From Granulicella aggregans (GTDB lineage Bacteria; Acidobacteriota; Terriglobia; Terriglobales; Acidobacteriaceae), in the NCBI RefSeq assembly GCF_025685565.1, contig NZ_JAGSYE010000004.1, forward strand, positions 1 through 64,000: a stretch of DNA of 64,000 bases, given 5' to 3'. The notes beneath the pieces are model-generated. The model searched no databases and had not been told where the DNA came from. It worked only from the letters and a program-made list of their open reading frames with translations. Both the position numbers and the translations under genes were made by a program. Below, piece by piece: positions 40,973 to 49,496 of the stretch. The stretch's first letter is position 1; every line of letters starts with the position of its first letter.

Positions 40973-41264
40973 TGTGTTCCGCTCCTGTACTAACGATTTG
41001 GTGGTATCAAGGTTTTGACATCAGCGCCGAGTCTGCCCCGAGTGCCGATCGGACCCTGTTGCCCACGAGCTCTTGCAGGTCCCGATCATCATGCGGAAGG
41101 CTCCGCGTTCCCAGACTTCATCGGCGACGGGACTTTTCGCATTAGCGTGTCTGAATGCGAGAACGGGAAGTATGCGGTGGCGGGAAGGATGAAGGTCGAT
41201 TCCTTGAAAGTCGGCTCGTGAGTGGGGAGTGGCCGCCGATGAAGCATTCGAGGCGGGGCATCCG
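40973..41264. other. Divergent fliC / flbD-motAB intergenic region
   Basis: This 292-base stretch lies between divergent fliC and flbD. It has no credible ORF and no member of the repeat families. I searched by eye for sigma-28 (TAAA-N15-GCCGATAA) and sigma-54 (GG-N10-GC) promoters on both strands and found no convincing match; GCCGAT words occur but without a spaced -35. Confidence 0.5.
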
Positions 41265-41546
41265 ATGATTGAGCTGACCAGGCTGAACGGTAATAAGTTC
41301 TCTATTAATTGCGACACGATCAAGTACATCGAAGCGGCGCCGGATACGACACTGTCGTTGACGACCGGAGAGAAGATCCTGGTGGTCGAGACATGCGAGA
41401 CCGTGGTGCAGCGGTGCATCGAGCATCGGGCGAAGGTGCTGCGTTTAGCTTGGCCGGACGCGCGCATGTTTCTGACCGGCAAGCCGGTGGAAGGTGCGAA
41501 CCCAAATCCGGCCAAGCCTGCGCTCGTGGGCTCTTCCAACTCCTGA
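41265..41546 (+). CDS. flbD: FlbD family flagellar protein
   Basis: The 93-residue product starts IELTRLNGNKFSINCDTIKY then IEAAPDTTLSLTTGEKILVV, the FlbD (swarming/flagellar operon) signature. FlbD-like proteins sit beside motAB and flagellar genes; the role is poorly defined. The ATG at 41265 gives the family start; an upstream GTG at 41229 adds a non-matching stretch. The C-terminal 25 residues are Pro/Asn/Ser rich and probably unstructured. Confidence 0.88.
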   Translation: MIELTRLNGNKFSINCDTIKYIEAAPDTTLSLTTGEKILVVETCETVVQRCIEHRAKVLRLAWPDARMFLTGKPVEGANPNPAKPALVGSSNS

Positions 41547-41593
41547 TGGGCGACTTGTAGTGGCAGTGATTGCGGGTCAGAAAGGAACTTCCT

Positions 41594-42379
41594 GTGGACA
41601 TCGCCAGTGTGATGGGCATAACCCTGGCCCTGCTGGGCATCCTGGGCGGCATGTTGATGGAGGGCGGGAGCATCGCCCAGATCACGCAGCCGACCGCTGC
41701 GATCATCGTGCTTTGCGGCACCGGCGGGGCAGTGCTGCTGCAGTTCCCTTTCAGCATCTTCATGGCCGCGGTGCGACAGGTGGCGAGGGTGTTCACGGTA
41801 GAGGTCTCGAATGCGCAGGTGACCTTGAGCCAGATTGTGGAGTTTGCCAACAAGGCGCGCAGGAGTGGCGTGGTCTCACTCGACGAAGACCTGCCGCGCA
41901 TCGCGGAGCCTTTCATGAAGCAGGCGCTGATGCTTGCCGTCGATGGCATGGATCCAAGCTCTATACGGCAGATCATGCACCTGGAGCTGGAGAACGGCGC
42001 GGAGATTGAAGAGAAGATCGCCTCGGTGTTTGAGGCTGCGGGCGGGTATTCGCCTACGGTGGGAATTCTTGGCGCGGTGCTGGGGCTAATCCAGGTGATG
42101 CAGCATCTGGAGAACATCAATGAAGTGGGTAAAGGTATCGCCGTAGCGTTTGTGGCGACGATCTACGGAGTGGGACTGGCGAACCTCGTCTATCTCCCCA
42201 TTGCGGGAAAACTGAAGATCAAGCATCGCGAGGAGCAGGTGGTGAAGGAGATGGTGCTGGAGGGTATTGTGTCGATCCTTGAAGGCATGAACCCGCGCAT
42301 GCTTGAGTTGAAGCTGAATACTTATCTGCTGGAAGCGCGCGCTGAAGAGCAGCGGGCAGAAGATCGCAGGATTAAATAA
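41594..42379 (+). CDS. motA: Flagellar motor stator protein MotA
   Basis: With MotB, forms the proton- or sodium-driven stator. From the GTG at 41594 (AAAGGA seven bases upstream) the product is 261 residues and starts DIASVMGITLALLGILGGML. Four membrane segments are visible; the cytoplasmic loop carries the conserved charged residues and the third and fourth segments include GYSPTVGILGAVLGLIQVMQ and GIAVAFVATIYGVGLANLVY. PomA-like length. The stop overlaps motB by one base. Confidence 0.95.
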   Translation: MDIASVMGITLALLGILGGMLMEGGSIAQITQPTAAIIVLCGTGGAVLLQFPFSIFMAAVRQVARVFTVEVSNAQVTLSQIVEFANKARRSGVVSLDEDLPRIAEPFMKQALMLAVDGMDPSSIRQIMHLELENGAEIEEKIASVFEAAGGYSPTVGILGAVLGLIQVMQHLENINEVGKGIAVAFVATIYGVGLANLVYLPIAGKLKIKHREEQVVKEMVLEGIVSILEGMNPRMLELKLNTYLLEARAEEQRAEDRRIK

Positions 42380-43110
42380 TGAGGAAGAAAGCGGTATCGC
42401 ATGTGAGCCACGAGCGATGGCTGGTGTCTTACGCGGACTTCATCACGCTGCTCTTCGCATTCTTCGTGGTGCTGTTTGCTTCGAGCCGTGGGGACAAACG
42501 CAAGCAGGTGCAGGTGTCGGATGCGATGAAGTCTGCGTTCTCGGAGATGGGCGTCTTCGATCCAAGTTCGAAGACGATCTCGTTGATGAACGCGGGCGGG
42601 GCGACCTCTTCGGGCAAGCCTGTCCCCTTGCCCATGGCCGAGTTGAGTCCAGAAGAGTTGAAGAAGGCGATCGACCAGGTGGTGGCGAACCAGGTGAGCC
42701 AGGGGAAGCTGGCAGCGGGCAGCGTGACCACGCGCATTGCTCCGGATGGGCTGGTGATTTCGCTGCATGATGCTGGGTTCTTCGCGTCGGGGTCGGCGGA
42801 CGTGAACCCGGCGTCGCTGCATATTCTGACGACAATCATCGAGGCTCTGCCTAATCGTCGGCTGCGCGTGGAAGGTCATACGGACAATGTGCCCATCCAC
42901 ACGCAGCAGTATGCGACGAACTGGGAGTTGTCGACGGCGCGGGCGTCGGCGATTGCTCGGTTCATCATTGAGCGGCATACGATTGACGCCAATAATCTAT
43001 CGGCGGCTGGCTATGCGGAGTTCCATCCCGTGGCGAGTAACGACACGGAAGAAGGCCGCACGCAGAACCGGCGTGTGGACATCATTGTCTTGTCAGGCCA
43101 GGTATCGTAA
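42379..43110 (+). CDS. motB: Flagellar motor stator protein MotB
   Basis: The 243-residue product has one membrane segment with the ion-carrying Asp (WLVSYADFITLLFAFFVVLF), a linker, and a C-terminal OmpA-like peptidoglycan-binding domain (RLRVEGHTDNVPIHTQQYAT, NWELSTARASAIARFII, then RTQNRRVDIIVL). The linker contains the plug region after the membrane helix. Translation is coupled to motA by a one-base overlap. A long inverted repeat follows the stop. Confidence 0.95.
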   Translation: MRKKAVSHVSHERWLVSYADFITLLFAFFVVLFASSRGDKRKQVQVSDAMKSAFSEMGVFDPSSKTISLMNAGGATSSGKPVPLPMAELSPEELKKAIDQVVANQVSQGKLAAGSVTTRIAPDGLVISLHDAGFFASGSADVNPASLHILTTIIEALPNRRLRVEGHTDNVPIHTQQYATNWELSTARASAIARFIIERHTIDANNLSAAGYAEFHPVASNDTEEGRTQNRRVDIIVLSGQVS

Positions 43111-43115
43111 GGACG

Positions 43116-43260
43116 CCCTACGCGGACGGCGGTCACTTCGTGCGGTATTGGGCTTCGCGTGGTGCTCCCGTTGGTCGCAAGATGAACCCTATGCTGACCA
43201 ACGTGAGGCCCACGCGAAGCGGTATACATGTCACGAAGTGACCGCTCCGCGCGTAGCGGG
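43116..43260. terminator. Long three-tier inverted repeat between motB and yjbQ
   Basis: Four arms nest in order: CCCTACGCGG (43116) against CCGCGCGTAGCGGG, GGTCACTTCGTG against CACGAAGTGACC (12 of 12), GGCTTCGCGTGG against CCACGCGAAGC (11 matches), and GTTGGTC against GACCAAC. The apical loop is about 20 bases. The palindrome spans 145 bases between convergent genes. It could end transcription from both sides, or be a small mobile or repeat remnant; no other copy is in the window. Confidence 0.75.
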
Positions 43261-43281
43261 CCCGTCCGGCAGGAGTCCAGG

Positions 43282-43710
43282 CTACTTTGTTAGGCCAAGT
43301 ATCTTGACGATGACGCGCTTGTCGCGCCGGCCATCGAACTCCGCATAGAAGATGCGCTGCCACGGGCCGAGGTCGAGTCGGCCCTTGGTGATGGGCAGCG
43401 TCGTCTCGTGATGCAGCAGGAGCGACTTTAGATGAGCGTCGCCGTTGTCTTCGCCGGTATGGTGGTGCTTGTATCCGGGCCAGCGTGGGGCGATGTTTTC
43501 GAGCCACTGAGAGATGTCTTCGAGCAGGCCATCCTCGTGGTCGTTGACGTAGATGGCGGCGGTGATATGCATGGGGCTGACGAAGCAGAGACCGTCGTCG
43601 ATGCCGCTTTCATGGACGATATCTTCGATCTCGGGCGTAAGGTGCACCATCTCATAACGCTCCTTCGTGTTGAGCGTCAGGTAGGCAGTGTGGGACTTCA
43701 TTGTGGCCAT
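43282..43710 (-). CDS. YjbQ/UPF0047 family protein
   Basis: The 142-residue product matches the YjbQ family: SHTAYLTLNTKERYEMVHLT, GLCFVSPMHITAAIYVNDHE, LLHHETTLPITKGRLDLGPW and QRIFYAEFDGRRDKRVIVKI. E. coli YjbQ can weakly replace thiamine phosphate synthase; the true role is not settled. Conserved His and Glu residues form a trimer-interface site. It is a soluble protein convergent with motB. Confidence 0.92.
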   Translation of the reverse strand: MATMKSHTAYLTLNTKERYEMVHLTPEIEDIVHESGIDDGLCFVSPMHITAAIYVNDHEDGLLEDISQWLENIAPRWPGYKHHHTGEDNGDAHLKSLLLHHETTLPITKGRLDLGPWQRIFYAEFDGRRDKRVIVKILGLTK

Positions 43711-43756
43711 GAATCTCCTCTAAAGATCGCAGTGTTGCAGCTAATAAACGGGCCGA

Positions 43757-44173
43757 ATGGGAGAGATTTATAGTGAGGGGATGAGCCGCGAGACCGATGC
43801 TGCCGATATTTCCAGTATGCATTCGAACATCACTGAAGTGTTTGATGCAGGATTAGAGTGCATGGCCGAGGGGAACGCTTCTCGAGCGGCGGAGATGTTC
43901 GAGCAGGTGCTGGCTTTACGGCCTAGTGATGTTGAAGCTGCACATGGCCTGATCCGGGCTTTGGTGGATGCGGGACGAGTCGATGAGGCGCTGGCGAGAA
44001 CGCAGCAGTTGATCGAACAAGAGCCGGACGATGTGCTGGCGGTAACGAGGCTTTCGATGATCTACCAGCAGAAGGGGATGATTGCCGAGGCGGAGGCCGC
44101 TGCTGCTCGGGCGAAGATATTGGGTTGGAAGATGGAGCTTCGCGGCGGGCCGGCGGCGAAGACGGACCTATGA
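43757..44173 (+). CDS. Small TPR protein
   Basis: A 138-residue protein with about two and a half tetratricopeptide repeats: VFDAGLECMAEGNASRAAEM, FEQVLALRPSDVEAAHGLIR, then VDEALARTQQLIEQEPDDVL and MIYQQKGMIAEAEAAAARAK. No signal peptide. ATGs at 43757 and 43781 are both possible starts; neither has a well-spaced Shine-Dalgarno. The stop overlaps the rdgB start by four bases (ATGA), so it is translationally coupled to rdgB, though no functional link is known. Confidence 0.85.
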   Translation: MGEIYSEGMSRETDAADISSMHSNITEVFDAGLECMAEGNASRAAEMFEQVLALRPSDVEAAHGLIRALVDAGRVDEALARTQQLIEQEPDDVLAVTRLSMIYQQKGMIAEAEAAAARAKILGWKMELRGGPAAKTDL

Positions 44174-44784
44174 CAAGAAGACTGCTGGTTGCGAGCACGA
44201 ATAAGGGGAAGCTGCGGGACTTTGCCATTGCTGCGAAGGGCGACGCGAACCTGCTGCCGCTGCCAGGGCTGGAGGGGATCGCCGCGCCGGACGAGGATGA
44301 AGATACGTTTGAGGGGAACGCTCGGATCAAGGCTACGTATTACTCGCTGTTTGCGCCGGGGGAGATTGTGATTGCGGATGACTCGGGATTGGAGGTCGAT
44401 GCTCTCGGTGGCGCTCCCGGTGTGCGGTCGGCCCGGTATGCGGAGGACATGAAGTTTGCGGGCGAAGGGTCGGTGGATGTCCGGAATAATTCGTGCCTGA
44501 TGGCGGCACTTGAAGGCGTTGAGGCGCGGGCAGGGCGATATCGCTGCGCGCTGGTGGCGGCTCGTGATGGGAATGTGCTGGCTGTGGGTGACGGCACGGT
44601 TGAAGGATGGATTCTTGCGGCGGCCCAAGGCGATGGCGGCTTTGGGTACGATCCTTACTTTTTGCCAGAGGGCGCGACCGGGTCGATGGCGGAGATCGGA
44701 AATGCTGAGCGAATGTTGTTGAGTCATCGTGGACGGGCGTTGCGGGATCTGCTGCCGAAGTTGATGGCCGTAGCGGCGATTTGA
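44170..44784 (+). CDS. rdgB: XTP/dITP pyrophosphatase (RdgB/HAM1)
   Basis: Removes deaminated purine nucleotides from the pool by hydrolysing XTP, ITP and dITP to the monophosphates. The 204-residue product has the N-terminal LLVASTNKGKLRDFAIAAKG, the metal site in FEGNARIKATYYSLFAPGEI, VIADDSGLEVDALGGAPGVR and the DGGFGYDPYFLPEGATGSMA then HRGRALRDLLPKL. The ATG at 44170 overlaps the upstream stop. Length is typical. Confidence 0.95.
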   Translation: MTRRLLVASTNKGKLRDFAIAAKGDANLLPLPGLEGIAAPDEDEDTFEGNARIKATYYSLFAPGEIVIADDSGLEVDALGGAPGVRSARYAEDMKFAGEGSVDVRNNSCLMAALEGVEARAGRYRCALVAARDGNVLAVGDGTVEGWILAAAQGDGGFGYDPYFLPEGATGSMAEIGNAERMLLSHRGRALRDLLPKLMAVAAI

Positions 44785-44922
44785 TGGGATAGAGAATTTC
44801 GCACAAACACTTCGATAATCGGACATTGAGCGGACGGTTTCTTGACGCTGGTTGAATGCGGGCGGAATAATCCGAGTTGCGCGTCTGTTTTTGCCGATGC
44901 GTGCCCGTAAGGAGCTCTTCCC

Positions 44923-45867
44923 ATGGCAACTGTCGCTCCGCCTGTACCTTCCTCTTCGACAACTCGTGGTGTGCAGCCTTTGCGTGCTGGGCAGGGGAAC
45001 TCGTTTCTGTGGCGCAAGCTGCATTCGCTCTCGGGAATTGTGCCGATTGGCGCGTTTTTAGTCGAGCATATTCTTTCCAACTTTGAAGCGATCCATGGGC
45101 CGCTTGCCTACGCGCAGCAGGTGAAGTTCCTGAACAGCCTGCCCTTGGTGCGGGTGCTGGAGTGGGCGTTCATCTTCATTCCGCTGGCATTTCATGCGGG
45201 GTATGGCGTGTTCATCGCGTTCCGCGGACGCAGCAATGTGAACGTCTATCCGTGGGCGGGCAACTGGATGTATATCGCGCAGCGCGTGACCGGGCTGATC
45301 GCGTTTGTGTACATCATTCAGCATGTCTGGCGTCAGCGGTTCAGCGGTGTGAGTCTGCCGGAGCATCCGGGAGCGGCGTTTGCCAAGGTGCAGCATGAGC
45401 TCGCGAATCCGTGGATGCTGGCGATCTATGTGATCGCGATGGTGGCTACGACGTGGCACTTCGCGTATGGGATATGGCTGTTCGCGGCGAAGTGGGGGAT
45501 CACGCCGGGGGATCGCGCTCGGAAGAGATTTGGATATGTGTGCGCGGCGATTGGGACGGCGCTTTGCGTGATGGGGCTTTGGGGGATGTGGGCGTTTGTG
45601 GGTCCGCAGTATCAGAATGCGCCGGCGGATGTAATGCCGACGCAGACTTCGCATCTCCTTTCAGGAACGATCCCAATGTTTGATCCCAATGGTGTTGTTC
45701 GTCTTGTTCCCTACCAGGAAATCGACCAAGCAATAGCCGCTGGCGGGACACGTGCCGTAAAAGTTGAAGATAGCGATAACTCAACGCGCTGGCTACGCGA
45801 GGATCAGGTTGAGGCAGCAGTCAAGCAAGGCGCTAATGTAGTGCCATACTCGCCCCACACAAAATAA
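44923..45867 (+). CDS. sdhC: Succinate dehydrogenase cytochrome b subunit with C-terminal repeat extension
   Basis: SdhC anchors complex II and binds haem b and quinone. The first 230 residues match the five-helix B. subtilis-type subunit: SFLWRKLHSLSGIVPIGAFL then VEHILSNFEAIHGPLAYAQQ, with paired His haem-ligand candidates. The protein is 314 residues; residues 253-314 are a soluble extension with two copies of a motif spaced 29 residues apart (VVRLVPYQEIDQAIAAGGTR at 258-277 and STRWLREDQVEAAVKQGANV at 287-306). AAGGAG precedes the ATG. sdhA follows 12 bases later. Confidence 0.92.
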   Translation: MATVAPPVPSSSTTRGVQPLRAGQGNSFLWRKLHSLSGIVPIGAFLVEHILSNFEAIHGPLAYAQQVKFLNSLPLVRVLEWAFIFIPLAFHAGYGVFIAFRGRSNVNVYPWAGNWMYIAQRVTGLIAFVYIIQHVWRQRFSGVSLPEHPGAAFAKVQHELANPWMLAIYVIAMVATTWHFAYGIWLFAAKWGITPGDRARKRFGYVCAAIGTALCVMGLWGMWAFVGPQYQNAPADVMPTQTSHLLSGTIPMFDPNGVVRLVPYQEIDQAIAAGGTRAVKVEDSDNSTRWLREDQVEAAVKQGANVVPYSPHTK

Positions 45868-45879
45868 GAGGAAGCAAGC

Positions 45880-47649
45880 ATGGCAGCTCCAAGAATCATC
45901 GTTGTAGGCGGCGGACTGGCTGGGCTTTCGGCGGTCATCAAGATCGCGGAGGCGGGCGGTACGGTTGACCTGTTTTCGATTGTGCCGGTGAAGCGGTCGC
46001 ACTCGGTCTGCGCGCAGGGCGGCATCAATGCGGCGAAGGACCTGAAGGGCGAAGGAGACTCCGTCCTGAAGCACTTCGACGACACGGTCTACGGCGGCGA
46101 CTTCCTCGCCAACCAGACGCCGGTGAAGAACATGACGGCGCAGGGGCCGGCGATCGTCGATCTGCTCGACCGCATGGGCGTGCCGTTCAACCGCACGCCG
46201 GAAGGTCTGCTGGACTTTCGCCGCTTCGGAGGAACGCTCTATCAGCGGACAGCGTTTGCGGGCGCGACGACCGGCCAACAGCTCCTCTATGCGCTGGATG
46301 AACAAGTCCGGCGCCATGAGTCTGAAGGCAAGGTGACGAAGTACGAAGGCTGGGAGTTCCTCTCCGCGGTGCTGGATGCCAATGGCGCGTGCCGCGGTAT
46401 CTGCGCGATGGACCTAAGGACGATGGAGACGCGGACGTTTCCAGCGGACGCCATCATCATCTGCACGGGCGGCAACGGAGCGATCTTCGGCAAAAGCACG
46501 AACTCGGTGGTGTGTACCGGCTCGGCGCAGTCCGCGCTGTACCAGCAGGGAGCGTTCTACGCGAACGGCGAGTTCATCCAGGTGCATCCTACCGCGATTC
46601 CGGGAGAAGACAAGCTGCGGCTGATGAGCGAGTCAGCGCGTGGCGAGGGCGGCCGCGTATGGGTGCCGCGCGACAAGAACGACAAGCGCGTGGCGCGTTC
46701 TATCCCGGAGGGCGACCGTTGGTACTTCCTGGAAGAGTGGTATCCGAAGTATGGCAACCTCGTGCCGCGCGATGTGGCGACGCGCGCGATCTTCAAGGTC
46801 GTCTATGAGCATGGCATGGGCATCGACGGGCAGCCGATGGTCTACCTCGACCTGACGCATCTTCCCAAGGAGCGGCTACACAAGCTCGAAGGCATCCTTG
46901 AGATCTACGAGAAGTTTGTAGGCGACGATCCGCGCGAAGTGCCGATGAAGATCTTTCCGGGCATGCACTACACGATGGGCGGCCTGTGGGTGGACTTCGA
47001 ACAGCAGACCAACATCCCGGGCGTGTTTGCAGCGGGCGAGGCGGACTACAGCATTCATGGAGCGAATCGGTTGGGCGCGAACTCGCTGCTCTCGTGCATC
47101 TACGGCGGCTTCGTGGCGGGGCCGAATGCGCTTGCTTATGCGAAGAATCTGGCAGCGCAGCCGGGCGATGGCGGCCACGCAGCCGAGCTGCAGCGGCAGA
47201 AGGAAAAGAACAACGGGCTGCTCTCTTCCACCGGCACGGAGAACCCGTTCAAGCTATGGCGCGAGCTGGGCGAGACGATGACGAAGCATGCCACCATCAT
47301 TCGCTATAACAGCGGTCTGGATGAGGCGGACGCGAAGATCGTCGAACTGCTGGGGCGCTACAAGAACATCAATCTTTCGGACAAGAGCCAGTGGGCCAAT
47401 ACGAGCTTCGCGTTTACGCGGCAGCTTGAGAACATGCTCGAACTGGGGCGCGTGATTGTGCAGGGAGCGCGGCTGCGGGATGAGTCTCGCGGGGCACACT
47501 TCAAGCCGGACTTTCCGGAGCGGAATGATGAGAAGTTTTTGAAGACGACGAAGGCGAAGTTTGTGGAGGGTGCGCCGGCGTTTGAGTTTGAAGAGGTGGA
47601 TACGAGTTTGATCGTGCCGCGGGCTAGGAATTACGCGGCTAGTGCGTAG
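45880..47649 (+). CDS. sdhA: Succinate dehydrogenase flavoprotein subunit
   Basis: Oxidises succinate to fumarate with FAD in complex II. The 589-residue product has the FAD-binding IIVVGGGLAGLSAVIKIAEA, RSHSVCAQGGINAAKDLKGE with the covalent-FAD His, the capping domain, and the active site FPGMHYTMGGLWVDFEQQTN then GEADYSIHGANRLGANSLLS. Type matches the B. subtilis/Bacteroidota family (QFR/SQR type B). It follows sdhC by 12 bases; sdhB is separated by a foreign-looking gene. Confidence 0.97.
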   Translation: MAAPRIIVVGGGLAGLSAVIKIAEAGGTVDLFSIVPVKRSHSVCAQGGINAAKDLKGEGDSVLKHFDDTVYGGDFLANQTPVKNMTAQGPAIVDLLDRMGVPFNRTPEGLLDFRRFGGTLYQRTAFAGATTGQQLLYALDEQVRRHESEGKVTKYEGWEFLSAVLDANGACRGICAMDLRTMETRTFPADAIIICTGGNGAIFGKSTNSVVCTGSAQSALYQQGAFYANGEFIQVHPTAIPGEDKLRLMSESARGEGGRVWVPRDKNDKRVARSIPEGDRWYFLEEWYPKYGNLVPRDVATRAIFKVVYEHGMGIDGQPMVYLDLTHLPKERLHKLEGILEIYEKFVGDDPREVPMKIFPGMHYTMGGLWVDFEQQTNIPGVFAAGEADYSIHGANRLGANSLLSCIYGGFVAGPNALAYAKNLAAQPGDGGHAAELQRQKEKNNGLLSSTGTENPFKLWRELGETMTKHATIIRYNSGLDEADAKIVELLGRYKNINLSDKSQWANTSFAFTRQLENMLELGRVIVQGARLRDESRGAHFKPDFPERNDEKFLKTTKAKFVEGAPAFEFEEVDTSLIVPRARNYAASA

Positions 47650-47705
47650 GGGCAGAAAGCGTTCTAGTTGGTTTTTTGTAGTGACTCAGATTGCAGAGGG
47701 GCGAC

Positions 47706-48431
47706 ATGAGAACACAACTCGCGGTTTGCGCTTTTTTGGCAATATGCTTGGCTGCGACTGCTCAGACTAAAATTAAAGGGCATCGCTTAGGGGAATCGCC
47801 TTCGGAGTTTCTTAAATCTGATGCTCCGCTTGCGATCAAGCTACAAGAATGTCATCAGGACGCGCCTCATGCGCTTACCGCCGAACAGGTACATTCCCTC
47901 CCGGACGATGAGATTTCAGCGATAGCCCTCCATTATCCCAATTTTCCAAATCGTAAGAAATTAGAGAAGCTAGCTGCCTCTAGTGTCGTTATGAGCTCCG
48001 ACAAGCGTTTTCCGGGTAGGCAGGTCTTTTGTGATGCGGCCATCGCGGTTCTAGAGGACGGCAAGGATGGACGGTTCCTGTCAGATATTTATTTTCCCGA
48101 TATCTCCGTTCCAAATACACAGTTTGTGTTCTGGAAGGGGAGTCTTTCTGAAATTGACTTGGATCTTTTCCACGTAGAGTTCGCAGATGTGTCTGCGGAT
48201 TTTGAACAAAAAGTTGGGATGAAGCCAGTGGAAACTCAGCCGCAGATGCAGAATGGCATGGGAGCGGTATGGCTTGATCGAGTCGCAGTGTGGACCACGC
48301 CTGAGCTCCATGCCGTACTTCATGAGAGTCGAAATCCCGCTAAGCCTGAACTGTCATTTGTTATTAAATCCACGGCTCTTCGTTCTGTTGAGGCTGCCGA
48401 AAAAACTAGTCGTCCAAGCGCGCTCGACTAG
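47706..48431 (+). CDS. Secreted protein of unknown function between sdhA and sdhB
   Basis: The 241-residue product starts RTQLAVCAFLAICLAATAQT, a good signal peptide with cleavage after Ala. No family was recognised. It has two Cys, a run HALTAEQVHSLPDDEISAIA, and a mixed alpha/beta middle ending KPELSFVIKS. It is visibly AT-richer than sdhA and sdhB. GAGGGGCGAC before the ATG at 47706 is a good Shine-Dalgarno. A link to complex II assembly is possible, but simple insertion is equally consistent. Confidence 0.72.
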   Translation: MRTQLAVCAFLAICLAATAQTKIKGHRLGESPSEFLKSDAPLAIKLQECHQDAPHALTAEQVHSLPDDEISAIALHYPNFPNRKKLEKLAASSVVMSSDKRFPGRQVFCDAAIAVLEDGKDGRFLSDIYFPDISVPNTQFVFWKGSLSEIDLDLFHVEFADVSADFEQKVGMKPVETQPQMQNGMGAVWLDRVAVWTTPELHAVLHESRNPAKPELSFVIKSTALRSVEAAEKTSRPSALD

Positions 48432-48456
48432 TGCTTGGGAAATAATTCTTTTAGAA

Positions 48457-49236
48457 ATGGGTGCTCCAGTGTTTTCCAATCACGCGAAGACGATTAAGGT
48501 TGAGATCAAGCGACAGAGCGGGCCGGATGGCTCCTCAACGGTAGAGAAGTTTGAGATCCCCTACCGCCCGAACATGAACATCACCTCGGTGCTGGGCGAG
48601 ATTGCGTGCAATCCCATCACGGCGGATGGCACGGCGACCGCACCCATCACCTACGACGCAAACTGCCTGGAGGAGATCTGCGGCTCCTGCGCGATGCTCA
48701 TCAACGGCAAGGCGCGGATGGCGTGCTCGGCGCTGGTGGACAAGCTGACCGACGGCAGCGAGCCGATCACGCTGGCTCCGCTGTCTAAATTTCCAGTCGT
48801 GCGCGACCTCTCGGTCGACCGCAGCGTGCTCTTCAAGAACCTGAAGGCGGTGAAGGCGTGGGTGCCGATCGACGGGACGTATGATCTCGGCTCAGGGCCA
48901 AGACAGTTTCCCCAACTTCAGGAAGAGCTTTATCCGCTGTCGAACTGCATCTCCTGCACGATCTGCATGGAGGTGTGCCCGCAGTTCAACGATTCGACGA
49001 ACTTCGTGGGTGCGGCGACCATCGCGCAGGTCAAGCTGTTCAATAACAATCCGACCGGAGCCGTGCTGAAGGCGGAGCGGCTGCGGGCGCTGGCCGGCGA
49101 TGGCGGCGTGCAGGAGTGCGGGTTTGCGCAGAACTGTGTGGAGGCCTGCCCGAAGCAGTTGCCGCTGACCGAGGCGATCTCCGATGTGAGCCGGGACGTG
49201 CTGCTGCAGCAGGTGAAGGACTTCTTCGTGCGGTAA
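48457..49236 (+). CDS. sdhB: Succinate dehydrogenase iron-sulfur subunit
   Basis: Carries electrons from FAD to quinone through three Fe-S clusters. From ATG 48457 the 259-residue product shows the [2Fe-2S] motif CLEEICGSCAMLINGKARMA (C-x4-C-x2-C-x11-C), then CISCTICMEVCPQFN and CGFAQNCVEACPKQLPL for the [4Fe-4S] and [3Fe-4S] clusters. A longer reading from 48253 has no match to the family. It is the last Sdh gene and is followed by hicBA. Confidence 0.96.
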   Translation: MGAPVFSNHAKTIKVEIKRQSGPDGSSTVEKFEIPYRPNMNITSVLGEIACNPITADGTATAPITYDANCLEEICGSCAMLINGKARMACSALVDKLTDGSEPITLAPLSKFPVVRDLSVDRSVLFKNLKAVKAWVPIDGTYDLGSGPRQFPQLQEELYPLSNCISCTICMEVCPQFNDSTNFVGAATIAQVKLFNNNPTGAVLKAERLRALAGDGGVQECGFAQNCVEACPKQLPLTEAISDVSRDVLLQQVKDFFVR

Positions 49237-49280
49237 CGCGCGCGATTGCGGTCTGATCGGAGCGGGAGTACGCTAAGCAG

Positions 49281-49496
49281 ATGAGCGAACTCCTCTTCAA
49301 CGTCACGCAGGATTCGGATGGTGGCTACGTCGCGATTGCCGATGGACCATCCATTGCGACACAGGGGGACACATGGGACGAGCTATGCTACATGGTTCTG
49401 GATGCCGTCAAGGGGTACTTTGAAGTCGAAGGTACTCAGCCACCAGAACGAATCCGCCTCTTTCTTCATGTTGAGCAAGTCCTCGCGGTTGCGTGA
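49281..49496 (+). CDS. HicB-like antitoxin
   Basis: A 71-residue protein: LFNVTQDSDGGYVAIADGPS, then IATQGDTWDELCYMVLDAVK and GYFEVEGTQPPERIRLFLHV. This is the partial RNase H-like fold of HicB antitoxins without the C-terminal DNA-binding helix. It neutralises the HicA toxin and usually autoregulates the pair. It overlaps the toxin gene by four bases. Here the antitoxin comes first, the reverse of the textbook hicAB order but common. Confidence 0.85.
   Translation: MSELLFNVTQDSDGGYVAIADGPSIATQGDTWDELCYMVLDAVKGYFEVEGTQPPERIRLFLHVEQVLAVA

Noticed and set aside
40973..41264. Sigma-28 or sigma-54 promoters for the flagellar genes
   Set aside because: GCCGATGA and TGGCAG-TTGC-like words occur, but spacing to the other element is wrong (3 bases or two bases short), so no promoter is called.
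41561..41575. TGGCAGTGATTGC before motA as a sigma-54 site
   Set aside because: The GG and GC dinucleotides are two bases closer than the fixed sigma-54 spacing, and the position is inside the flbD-motA spacer with a good coupled arrangement.
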